A stretch of DNA of 64,000 nt from Myxococcales bacterium. GTDB lineage: Bacteria > Lernaellota > Lernaellaia > Lernaellales > Lernaellaceae. The notes under the pieces are model-generated. The model ran no database searches and was not told where the DNA came from. It was given only the letters and a program-made list of their open reading frames with translations. The DNA is taken from assembly GCA_012517325.1 (NCBI GenBank), contig JAAYVF010000087.1, positions 1 through 64,000 on the forward strand, given 5' to 3'. Position 1 is the first letter of the stretch. Every line of letters starts with the position of its first letter. Positions 35,874 to 43,600 of the stretch are shown one piece after another. The position numbers and the translations under genes are program-made.

Positions 35874-37043
35874 ATGAGAACACACTTGGCAACCGTTGTC
35901 GTTTCGTCGATATTGTTGTTCCTGTCGACATCGGCCGAAGCGTTTACCCGCAATTTCGACATTTGCTTCAAATACGACGTGGAATTCAGCAACGCCGCCC
36001 AAGGCGATTACTATGAAAACAACGCGGTCGATCAAAAGGCATACGGAATTCATGCGATCTTTACGGACATCACCGACTCGGGAAACCCGATCACGGTCAA
36101 GAGCGATTATACGGATTTCGACGGTTGCGTGAACCTCAATCTCGACACGGCCAAAACCTATCGGATCAAACTGACCGCGAAGGCGCAATTGCACAATTCC
36201 AATTATATCTATGCGAAAAGCGCCTACGAAGGTGGCGTTCAACATACGCAGATCGTCGCCACTGCTTTTCATCCACCGATTTCCGGCGACGCTGGACCTT
36301 TTGTCTATTCCTATAACAGTACGTGGAAAGTTTCGAATGTGATGGCGGCGGCTGGCTTTTCGGTCGATCGGCGGCCGGCGGGAGTATCTGGTCATAGTGT
36401 TTATTATTACACCGAACCATGCGATCCTCTCGAACCGGATTCTGCTTGTCATCGTAGTGAGCAAGGTTGTTTTCTTGGTGCGGGTTGCCGCGACAATAAG
36501 TTTTGTGTCTCACATGAAACCGGCCATGACTTACTCGATGAAAGAAAATTCAATGTGGATCATCACAACACTTACCTTCTTAACGATCCCGATTGCCCTT
36601 GCGTAAATAATGGTAATATTTGCGATCATCGATATCATTCTCTGGAGTGGAAATCCGCCGCTGTTTGGGAAGGATTTGCCGATTTCTATGGATCAGCCGC
36701 CTGGAATGACGCCGCCTATCCTGATGATTGCGAATATGGCAGCAACGATTGCGGCACTAGTGGTAGTTACATCACAACCGTACCCTGTTGCGTCGATTCA
36801 GATTGCGATGGAAAAGGTGTGGAAGGCGATGTGACCAATTTCCTTTGGGATTTATATACCGCGGTAGAACTAACGCTCAGCGAAATCGCCGACATTTACG
36901 TCTGGTCCGACACACCAAATTGGGTGCAGGAAACCATCTATGAAGACCTGATGGAATCGGCGGTCGAGACTCTCTCCTATCTCGGTCAAAACGATTGGGA
37001 TGGATATGCCTCTGATAACGGCGTCGATTATGGGGAGGAATAA
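35874..37043 (+). CDS. Exported protein with HExxH motif, probable zinc metallopeptidase
   Basis: 389 residues with a cleavable signal peptide (VVSSILLFLSTSAEAF). The N-terminal half (about 25-135) is a beta-type domain. At residue 214 HETGH gives the HExxH zinc and catalytic signature. Glu266 in AVWEGFADFYGS, 48 residues after the second His, fits the third ligand of gluzincins, and NFLWDLYTA (about 322-330) is the helix that commonly follows in such peptidases. Fourteen or more cysteines cluster around the site (CPCVNNGNIC; VPCCVDSDC), implying an extracellular disulfide-rich protein. SD AGGAGG precedes the ATG at 35874. I know of no exact family; protease activity is inferred. Confidence 0.7.
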   Translation: MRTHLATVVVSSILLFLSTSAEAFTRNFDICFKYDVEFSNAAQGDYYENNAVDQKAYGIHAIFTDITDSGNPITVKSDYTDFDGCVNLNLDTAKTYRIKLTAKAQLHNSNYIYAKSAYEGGVQHTQIVATAFHPPISGDAGPFVYSYNSTWKVSNVMAAAGFSVDRRPAGVSGHSVYYYTEPCDPLEPDSACHRSEQGCFLGAGCRDNKFCVSHETGHDLLDERKFNVDHHNTYLLNDPDCPCVNNGNICDHRYHSLEWKSAAVWEGFADFYGSAAWNDAAYPDDCEYGSNDCGTSGSYITTVPCCVDSDCDGKGVEGDVTNFLWDLYTAVELTLSEIADIYVWSDTPNWVQETIYEDLMESAVETLSYLGQNDWDGYASDNGVDYGEE

Positions 37044-37047
37044 CCAA

Positions 37048-37680
37048 ATGTCAGATAAATACACTGTCAGTCTAATATTTTTTACATTGGTGGGTATAAC
37101 AATCGGCCTTGCCTGTTTCGCCGACGATGACGATGACAACGATAACGAGGACCATGACAGCGATCAGGACAATGATTACGAGGACGATGATGATTCTTCC
37201 AGTTCCGCGGATGACGACAACGGCGGCGATGACGATGACGATAACGATTCTGCGGATTATTGCGAGGAACATCAGGGCGACTTATGGGAACCGGCGCTGT
37301 TTAACGCAACTTTGATGGTGAACGGAATTGCGGTAGAAATGCCGGCAACCGTTCACCTGTCCGATACCCTCGCGCTGGCGATCGAATACGATGATCCTGA
37401 TTGCGATCTCTGGAAGGCAGGGATTACACCAGAACCGAATGAACCATACAATGAGGAAATGCTGGAGATCATCCAAAACCCATACCTACTTCCAGACATT
37501 GGCTGTTCCAGTGTCATCGACGGAGAACCCTATTATCTGCCGTTGGAAACAAGCCACTTCTATTTTCCGGCATCAATCGAACGGATCAATCCATTACGTT
37601 TGGTTCTGGTGGATGATTGTCTCAACATCAACGATAATGACGAAATTCAATATCTCGATTTCACGGTGGTGGAAGATTAG
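37048..37680 (+). CDS. D/N-tethered lipoprotein, tandem copy 1
   Basis: 210 residues. The ATG at 37048 has GGGGAGGA nine bases upstream. Signal peptide with Cys23 (IGLAC), then an Asp/Asn/Glu/Ser tether to about residue 68. The mature domain starts with YCEEHQGDLWEPALF and contains VEMPATVHLSDTLALAIEY, then a Cys-bearing loop (DIGCSSV) and the ending IQYLDFTVVED, probably a small beta sandwich. The next gene encodes a clear duplicate. AT-rich context apart from one GC-rich shared block. Function unknown. Confidence 0.78.
   Translation: MSDKYTVSLIFFTLVGITIGLACFADDDDDNDNEDHDSDQDNDYEDDDDSSSSADDDNGGDDDDDNDSADYCEEHQGDLWEPALFNATLMVNGIAVEMPATVHLSDTLALAIEYDDPDCDLWKAGITPEPNEPYNEEMLEIIQNPYLLPDIGCSSVIDGEPYYLPLETSHFYFPASIERINPLRLVLVDDCLNINDNDEIQYLDFTVVED
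37336..37391 (+). repeat. 56-base exact direct repeat inside tandem lipoprotein genes, copy 1
   Basis: Identical to 37988-38043 over 56 bases. It encodes the EMPATVHLSDTLALAIEY block and is noticeably GC richer than the bases around it. Confidence 0.85.
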
Positions 37681-37702
37681 ACAAAGGCAAGTCGGATAAG
37701 CA

Positions 37703-38350
37703 ATGAAACGCAAAGGCCTGTTCGTGATATTCTTAGCAATGGTTATAGGACTTTACCTCTCCTTCGCTTGTTCAACCGATGACGACGACAATGACGATAA
37801 CAATAACGACAGCAATTTGGATGATGACGATAACGATAACGACAATGATGATACTTCAAGCAGCATGGATGACGACAGCGGCGATGACACGGATGATGAT
37901 ACGTCGGATTATTGCAGTGAACATCAAGGAGATGATTGGGAACCGGCGTTGTTCAGTACAACCCTCTTGGTGAATGGCGAGGAAGTCGAAATGCCGGCAA
38001 CCGTTCACCTGTCCGATACCCTCGCGCTGGCGATCGAATACGAGGATCCGGATTGCAATCTGATCGGCGGCCGCATTACCATTAATCCAAATCCTAATGA
38101 GATATACCGGTATGAAATCGAAAAAATTCTTCCCGGAGCGTACATTCTTGAGGATATTGGCTGTTCGAGCAATGAGGAAGGAGAACCATATAATCTGAGT
38201 CTCGATACCAATAATTTTTATTTCCCATCTCCGATCATTCGCTCGTATCCGCTCATTCTTTATATGAGTGATGTCTGCGGCAATATAAACGACAAAGAAG
38301 AAGCTCAATATCTCGACTTCACGGTGGTGGAGGATTATCGCGCCGATTGA
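37703..38350 (+). CDS. D/N-tethered lipoprotein, tandem copy 2
   Basis: 215 residues, a duplicate of the gene 22 bases upstream. Signal peptide, Cys23 (SFAC), an Asp/Asn/Ser tether to about residue 70, then the same mature domain: YCSEHQGDDWEPALF, EMPATVHLSDTLALAIEY, DIGCSSN and QYLDFTVVED. The tethers and the signal peptides have drifted more than the domain. There is only a weak ribosome site before the ATG, so translation may depend on the first gene. Function unknown. Confidence 0.78.
   Translation: MKRKGLFVIFLAMVIGLYLSFACSTDDDDNDDNNNDSNLDDDDNDNDNDDTSSSMDDDSGDDTDDDTSDYCSEHQGDDWEPALFSTTLLVNGEEVEMPATVHLSDTLALAIEYEDPDCNLIGGRITINPNPNEIYRYEIEKILPGAYILEDIGCSSNEEGEPYNLSLDTNNFYFPSPIIRSYPLILYMSDVCGNINDKEEAQYLDFTVVEDYRAD
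37988..38043 (+). repeat. 56-base exact direct repeat inside tandem lipoprotein genes, copy 2
   Basis: Partner of 37336-37391. Confidence 0.85.
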
Positions 38351-38486
38351 GCTTATCAAACCCTGCGAGGGCTTCTGTTTTTCATTAAGGCAATACCGGT
38401 TTTTCCCGGATCGATCCTCGCCAATCCGATCGATGATTTCCCTTTTTAAAAATCCTCTACTTGCACCTTTTTTCAAATCCCGCTAG

Positions 38487-40004
38487 ATGAAACCCATGAT
38501 TCGACGCGTCAGCCTTTTCTGCGCCCTGGTGGGCCTGGCCTGGGCCGTTTCGGCCGCCGGCGAGGACCTGGCGGCGCTGTATCAAAAAGCGCTCAAGGCC
38601 TTTTACGCCGGCGAGTACGTCGACGCCGAAAGCGATTTCGCCACGGTCTATCGCCTGGCGCCCCAGGCGCCGTACGCGGCGGACGCGGCGTTCAAGGCGG
38701 GCGAGGCGGCGTTTCGCCAGGAACGCTACGCGGCGGCGGTGCGGCATTTCAGCCACTACCTGCGCGCCTACCCGATCGGTTCGTCCGCCGACGAGGTGAA
38801 AATCCGCCTGGCGCAGGCGCGGCAAAAGGCCGACCGGATCGACCAAATCCTGCCGCTGCCGGAGGTGCGGACCGAGTGGCCCCGGCTCGTCGCCGCCTGG
38901 GCCGACCAACTGCCGCTCGACTACGGCAAGGACGTCGAAAAATACCTCGGCTCGCTGGCCAAGAACGGTTACAACGCCGTGGTGATCAACGCCTACAAGC
39001 TGCCCGGCGCCGCGCCGCTCACCCGCGAGGAAGGGCCGGCCTGCCCGGCGGGCGCCTATTTCGCCTCGGCGACCGTGCCGGTCTGCCGCGATCAACTCGA
39101 CGATTGGATCGCCAACGCCCACAAGTTCAACCTGCGGCTGATCGCCGTGCTGCCGGTCCGTACGCTGGTGCAGAACGCCGCGCCGGAGCAGTGGGATCGC
39201 CGCTTCGACCCGAAAACCAACGAGCTGGCAGCCGATCCCCGGGCGCTGGACCTGTTCGCCCCCGGCGCGCCCGAGCGTCTGGCGCAAATCGCCGCCGAGC
39301 TGGCCGCCGCCGGTCCCGACGCCATCTGGTTCGGCGGCGACCTCGAATTCGCGCCCGACGAGGGTTATTCCGCCGGCGCGATCGCCGCGGCCGAACAGAG
39401 TTTCAATCGCCCCATCGACGCGCCGAAATTGCTGGCCGCGCTGTCCTTCGACTCCGGCGGCCGCGCCCGGCAGGGGCTGGCCGATCCGGCGTTTGCCGCC
39501 TTGTGCGAAGCCCGCTCCGGCCGCCTGGTGGCGGTGCTCGGGCAGTTGATCGCGGCGGTGAAAAAGGTGCACCCGTCCTGCCGCCTGGGGGCGATCGTGT
39601 CGGCGGCGGCGGTCGCCGACCCGATGGCCGCCCTGCGCGACGACGGGCTGGACCTCGACGGCCTGGCGGGCCTGCCGCTCGACCAACTGGCGGCGGACCT
39701 CGACTGGCGGTCGTGGAAACTGACGCGCGGTTTGACAGCCCAAAAGGCCTATGCTTCGATGAGCGATCTTTCCGCCCAACTGGCCCGCGTCGTCGGGCGT
39801 CCCGAACGGGGCGCGGCGATCTTCCGCGGCCAGTCGGCCAGCGCCGCGCGGCCGTTGCCGCGCTGGGAAATCGAGGGCGGCATCGCGGCCTTCATGGCCG
39901 GCCGGACGTTCGGCCTGGTGCTGGCGCCGCCGCTGGCCGGACCCGTCGCCGGGCTGCTGACCGCGCCGGCCGAACCGGGCGGCGAACCGGGGAAAACCGA
40001 ATGA
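38487..40004 (+). CDS. Exported TPR protein with PgaB-C/GH-like domain
   Basis: 505 residues with a signal peptide (SLFCALVGLAWAVSAAGED). Residues about 28-120 hold YbgF-style TPR units (LYQKALKAFYAGEYVDAESD; AFRQERYAAAVRHFSHYL). Residues about 145-480 have the cadence of a TIM-barrel glycosidase: YLGSLAKNGYNAVVINAY, DDWIANAHKFNLRLIAVLP and AAAGPDAIWFGGDLEFAPDEGY, recalling the C-terminal domain of PgaB that cleaves poly-glucosamine. That match is by pattern only. There is no good SD before the ATG. Its TGA overlaps the start of the next gene; it heads a five-gene overlapped cluster. Confidence 0.7.
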   Translation: MKPMIRRVSLFCALVGLAWAVSAAGEDLAALYQKALKAFYAGEYVDAESDFATVYRLAPQAPYAADAAFKAGEAAFRQERYAAAVRHFSHYLRAYPIGSSADEVKIRLAQARQKADRIDQILPLPEVRTEWPRLVAAWADQLPLDYGKDVEKYLGSLAKNGYNAVVINAYKLPGAAPLTREEGPACPAGAYFASATVPVCRDQLDDWIANAHKFNLRLIAVLPVRTLVQNAAPEQWDRRFDPKTNELAADPRALDLFAPGAPERLAQIAAELAAAGPDAIWFGGDLEFAPDEGYSAGAIAAAEQSFNRPIDAPKLLAALSFDSGGRARQGLADPAFAALCEARSGRLVAVLGQLIAAVKKVHPSCRLGAIVSAAAVADPMAALRDDGLDLDGLAGLPLDQLAADLDWRSWKLTRGLTAQKAYASMSDLSAQLARVVGRPERGAAIFRGQSASAARPLPRWEIEGGIAAFMAGRTFGLVLAPPLAGPVAGLLTAPAEPGGEPGKTE

Positions 40005-41191
40005 AAAAAATCCTCTTCGTGGTGCTCGTGTCGTTGCTGGGCGCGCTCGCCGGCTGCACGCCGGAAAAACCGCCGCGCGGCGCGGTGACGCTCGCCTTCA
40101 CCAACGACGCCCGCGGCGGGCTGGCCGATTGCGGTTGCGCGAATCAACCGCTCGGCGGGCTGGCGCGGCGCATCGGCTACCTGAAAAAATTGCGCGCCGC
40201 AAACGCCGACCGGACGCTCCTGGTCGAAAGCGGCGATTTCCTCTATCCCGAGGAACCGGCGCCCTGGGGCGAACCGGAAAAGGCGGCCGCCCGCGCCGAA
40301 ACCATCGCCAACGCCTACCGCATCGCCGGCTACGACGCCGTGCTGTTCGGCCAGCGCGATTACGCCCTCGGCGTGGCGCCGCTGAAAAAGCTGGCGGAAA
40401 AGATGGCCGTGCCGATCCTCGGCGCCAACGTCCTGGACAAGCAGACCGGCAAACACTTCTGGCGCGAATCGCTGATCGTCCAACGCGGGGGCCTGCGCAT
40501 CGGCCTGATCGGCGTGATCGGTCTGCCGCGCGAGCCGGCGACCGTGTGGCGGTCGGAAGTGGAGGTCGTTTCGCCGATCGACGTCACCCGGCGGGTCGTC
40601 GCGGAACTGCGCCCGCAGGTCGATCTGATCGTGCTGGCGGCCAACCTGGACGCCGCGCTGCTCAAGGAATTGCTCGGCCAGGTGCCGGGCATCGATTTCG
40701 TCCTGCGCAGCAACGACGCCGGCAAGATCACCCACCGGGTCGAGATCATGCACGACGTGCCGACCGCCTGCCTCTTTGCCGGCGGCCAGTACGTCGGCCG
40801 GTTCGACATCACCTTCGTCGAGCCGAAAAAGCTGTTCCAGGATCTGAGCGAACGCGACATCCTGCAGCGGAAGATCGACCAGTACCAGGCCTACGTCACG
40901 GCGATGGAAAAGGAAGCCGGCGGGTCGAATCGCGTCGCGCAATTTTTCCAGGGCCAGACCGAGCGGCTGGAAAATTACCGCAAATATCGCCTGGGCATCG
41001 CGGACTGGAAAAAGGAACTGGCCAAAATCAAGGAAAAGGGCAACCGGTACGCCTACGAAATGGCGGAGCTGAACGACGCCGTCGCGCCCGACCCGCTCGT
41101 CGCCGCGCAAGTGGAATATTTCGTCCGCACCGGCCAATTCGGCCCGGTCGCGGCCGGCGACCCGGAACCCGTGATCAAGAGCAAGCAATGA
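40001..41191 (+). CDS. Metallophosphoesterase/5'-nucleotidase-like lipoprotein with degenerate ligands
   Basis: 396 residues. Lipobox ALAGC (Cys19). The fold follows UshA-type phosphoesterases: LAFTNDARGGLADCGC at the first strand, VESGDFLYPE, then GQRDYALG, and VPILGANV. Normal enzymes have D-x-H and GNHE at the first and third sites; here they read NDARG and GQRD, so metal binding may be altered. A CGC-x4-LGGLARRIGYL motif replaces the usual first loop, as in a lipoprotein subgroup often seen near cytochromes. The C-terminal 110 residues are a helical coiled-coil tail (LQRKIDQYQAYVTAMEKEA). It is coupled by ATGA on both sides. Confidence 0.78.
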   Translation: MKKILFVVLVSLLGALAGCTPEKPPRGAVTLAFTNDARGGLADCGCANQPLGGLARRIGYLKKLRAANADRTLLVESGDFLYPEEPAPWGEPEKAAARAETIANAYRIAGYDAVLFGQRDYALGVAPLKKLAEKMAVPILGANVLDKQTGKHFWRESLIVQRGGLRIGLIGVIGLPREPATVWRSEVEVVSPIDVTRRVVAELRPQVDLIVLAANLDAALLKELLGQVPGIDFVLRSNDAGKITHRVEIMHDVPTACLFAGGQYVGRFDITFVEPKKLFQDLSERDILQRKIDQYQAYVTAMEKEAGGSNRVAQFFQGQTERLENYRKYRLGIADWKKELAKIKEKGNRYAYEMAELNDAVAPDPLVAAQVEYFVRTGQFGPVAAGDPEPVIKSKQ

Positions 41192-41772
41192 CCGACCGTT
41201 TCGGCAAATGGCTCGGCAACCGCCGGCTGGCCGTGGCGCTCCTCGCCGCCGCCGTCTTGCTCGGCCTGCCGCTGCACCTGGCGGTCAAACGCCTCGCCGA
41301 ACGCGACCTGCTGGCCGAAGGGCGGCGCGCGCCGGTGCTGCAAGGGCCGACGCTGGCCGGCGGGGCGTACGATTCGTTCCGCGACCGCGGCCGGGTGCTG
41401 GTGATCGTCTTCCTCGACCCGACCCTGGCCTCGAGCGACGAACAAGGCAAGGCGCTGGCCGCCTGGCGCGACAAGTACAACGACGACCGGGCGGTTTTTA
41501 TCACCGTGCTGACCGACGGCGCGCCGGAAGCGGCCAGCCGTTTCGCCGCGCGCTACGGCCTGAACGAGGCCGAGGTGGTGATCGATCGCGGCGCGACGCG
41601 GCGGCAGCCGTTTAAAGTCAAACGCTATCCAACCGTTTACGTGATCGACCGGATCGGCGTGGTCCGCTACGCCCGCGAGGGCGTGGTCGGAGCGCGCAAA
41701 GGCGCGTTTCTCCGCGCCCTGGAAGACGCGCTGCCGCCGGCCGGCAGCCGCTTGGAGCCGCGTCAACCATGA
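41188..41772 (+). CDS. Membrane-anchored thioredoxin-fold protein without cysteines
   Basis: 194 residues. One N-terminal membrane helix (about 14-31) followed by a redoxin/AhpC-type domain: RAPVLQGPTLAGGAYDSFRD, VLVIVFLDPTLASSDEQ, FAARYGLNEAEVVID and the cis-proline strand KRYPTVYVIDRIGVVRYA. Where thioredoxins carry WCxxC the sequence reads FLDPTLASS, and the whole protein has no cysteine at all. It cannot be a dithiol oxidoreductase, so a binding or chaperone role is likelier. It overlaps both neighbours by ATGA. Confidence 0.75.
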   Translation: MTDRFGKWLGNRRLAVALLAAAVLLGLPLHLAVKRLAERDLLAEGRRAPVLQGPTLAGGAYDSFRDRGRVLVIVFLDPTLASSDEQGKALAAWRDKYNDDRAVFITVLTDGAPEAASRFAARYGLNEAEVVIDRGATRRQPFKVKRYPTVYVIDRIGVVRYAREGVVGARKGAFLRALEDALPPAGSRLEPRQP

Positions 41773-42692
41773 ACGAACCGCTCATCGAATTGGTCGAAGC
41801 AACCAAAATCTTTCGCGCGCGGCGCGGCGCGGTGCGGGCGCTGGACCAGGTTTCCTTCACCGTGCGGGAAGGCGACGTCTTCGGGCTGCTGGGCGCCAAC
41901 GGAGCCGGCAAAACCACCGCCCTGCGTTGCATCCTCAACCTGACGCGGCTGAACGCCGGCCGGCTGCTGGTCCTGGGGCGCGAACGGCCCGACCGGCGGA
42001 CGCTGTTCGCCCGGGCGGCGTATCTGCCCGAGGAACCGCAATTCTTCCAAGGCGCCACCGGACGCGAACACCTGGCCTACTTCGGCCGCCTGTGCGGCCT
42101 GCGCGGCCCCGAACTGCGCGGGCGGGTCGCGGAGGTTTTGCGCCTGGTCGGACTGGAAAGCTCGGCCGACCGGCCCATCGCCACTTACAGCAAGGGCATG
42201 AAGCAGCGGGCGGGCATCGCCGGCGCGATCCTGCACCGGCCGAAGCTGTTTTTCCTCGACGAGCCGACGCGCGGCCTGGACCCTATCGGGCGGCGCGAGA
42301 TTCGCGACCTGTTGCAAAAGCTGGCCGCCGACGGCGTGACCCTGTTCCTCAACAGCCATCTGTTGGGCGAGGTCGAACGGCTGTGCAACCGCATCGCCAT
42401 ACTGGATAAGGGCCGGTTGCGGGCCGAAGGTCTGCTGGCCGACCTGTTGACGAAGACCGAGTTGATCGACGTGCGCTTTTCGCTGCCCGAAAGCGTGCCG
42501 CCCGCGGCTTTTCCCGAGGCCGAACGGGCCCCGGGTGGGCTATGGAAGGAGGCGGTGCCCGATACGGCGGCGCTGGCGGCGCTGGCCGGGCGGATCGCGG
42601 CGGCCGGCGGGCGCGTCGTCTCGGCCCAGGCGGCGCGCGTCGAACTGGAAGACTACTTCATTCGCGTCGTGCGGGAAGGAGAACCGGCATGA
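41769..42692 (+). CDS. ABC transporter ATP-binding subunit
   Basis: 307 residues. Walker A GANGAGKTT (about 38-46), the Q-loop region PEEPQFF, signature YSKGMKQRAG (standing for LSGGQ), Walker B LFFLDEPTRG and the switch His in NSHLLGE. The shape is that of CcmA/NosF-type ATPases of ABC-2 exporters, with a C-terminal extension of about 75 residues. It should power the permease encoded immediately downstream; ATGA overlaps link it to both flanks. Cargo unknown. The presence of exported partners in the same cluster suggests an envelope-assembly task. Confidence 0.93.
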   Translation: MNEPLIELVEATKIFRARRGAVRALDQVSFTVREGDVFGLLGANGAGKTTALRCILNLTRLNAGRLLVLGRERPDRRTLFARAAYLPEEPQFFQGATGREHLAYFGRLCGLRGPELRGRVAEVLRLVGLESSADRPIATYSKGMKQRAGIAGAILHRPKLFFLDEPTRGLDPIGRREIRDLLQKLAADGVTLFLNSHLLGEVERLCNRIAILDKGRLRAEGLLADLLTKTELIDVRFSLPESVPPAAFPEAERAPGGLWKEAVPDTAALAALAGRIAAAGGRVVSAQAARVELEDYFIRVVREGEPA

Positions 42693-43456
42693 GAATGCTC
42701 GCCGTTTCCCGCTTCACGCTGCTGCGCCTGTCGCGGACGCGCTACATCCTGGCCGGTTTGATCCTCATCGCCCTGATTCTGCTGACGTACCTGGCCAACG
42801 CCGCGGGCGGCGCCCCGGCGAGCCTCAACGACCTGGTCTGGCCGCACAACCTGGCGCGCTGGCTGCTCTGGCTGGCGGCGATCTGGCTCGGCATCAACCT
42901 GGTGCACGACGACCGGGCCGACGGTACGCTGCGCAGTACGCTGACCCGGCCGATCAGCCTGCTGGAAACCCTTTTCGGCAAACTGCTCGGCGGCTGGCTC
43001 GCGCTCGCCCTGCTGGCGGCAGGCGTCGCCGTCGCCCTGACCGTCGCGGCCCTGCTCAAGGGCGTGCCGTTCCATCCGGCGATGCTGACCTTCCAACTGG
43101 CGCTGCTGCCGGGGCATTTGCTGGTGCTGTCGCTGGCGCTCTGCCTGGGGCAGGCGATGCCGCGTTTCGCGGCGGCGGTGCTGGTGCTGTTCGCCGACGA
43201 CGGTTTTTACACCGCCAAGGCCCTGGCCCGGGCGGCGGAATGGTTGCCGGGCGGCCTGGTCGCGACGATCACCCCGATCGCCAAGGCGCTGTATTGGCTG
43301 AGCCCGTCGGTTTCGCTGTTTTACCTTTCTTTCCGCGACTTTGTGTACCAGCCGCCCGAGGCCGCCGTCTGGCTGCTCGGCCTGCCCTACACGATCCACT
43401 ACGCCTTTCTGGCCGGCCTGCTGGCCGCCGCCCTCCTCGGCCGGAAAGAGTTGTAA
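42689..43456 (+). CDS. ABC-2 type transporter permease
   Basis: 255 residues, six predicted helices, in the NosY/ABC-2 style: an N-terminal cytoplasmic start (MRMLAVSRFTLLRLSRTRYIL), a helix, then GTLRSTLTRPISLLETLFGKLL, the coupling segment that follows the second helix in this family. ATG at 42689 overlaps the ATPase stop, with SD GGAAGGAG. It ends the cluster begun at 38487. It probably forms the membrane channel for the ATPase; substrate not deducible. Confidence 0.85.
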   Translation: MRMLAVSRFTLLRLSRTRYILAGLILIALILLTYLANAAGGAPASLNDLVWPHNLARWLLWLAAIWLGINLVHDDRADGTLRSTLTRPISLLETLFGKLLGGWLALALLAAGVAVALTVAALLKGVPFHPAMLTFQLALLPGHLLVLSLALCLGQAMPRFAAAVLVLFADDGFYTAKALARAAEWLPGGLVATITPIAKALYWLSPSVSLFYLSFRDFVYQPPEAAVWLLGLPYTIHYAFLAGLLAAALLGRKEL

Positions 43457-43533
43457 CCGCCGCGCTTGAACCTCCACCGGCGGCGGGTTGTCCAATTAAC
43501 AGCGTCTCGGCGAAAGCTCCTCGTTTGTTTTGA

Positions 43534-43562
43534 TTGACAAGCTCCAAATTGCCGTTCTATCG
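43534..43562 (+). promoter_or_regulatory. Predicted promoter for the DUF3108 gene
   Basis: Consensus TTGACA (43534-43539), 17-base spacer, weak CTATCG (43557-43562). Confidence 0.45.
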
Positions 43563-43600
43563 TCACCTCCGGACCGATCCGCCTACAAGGAGTCATTGGT

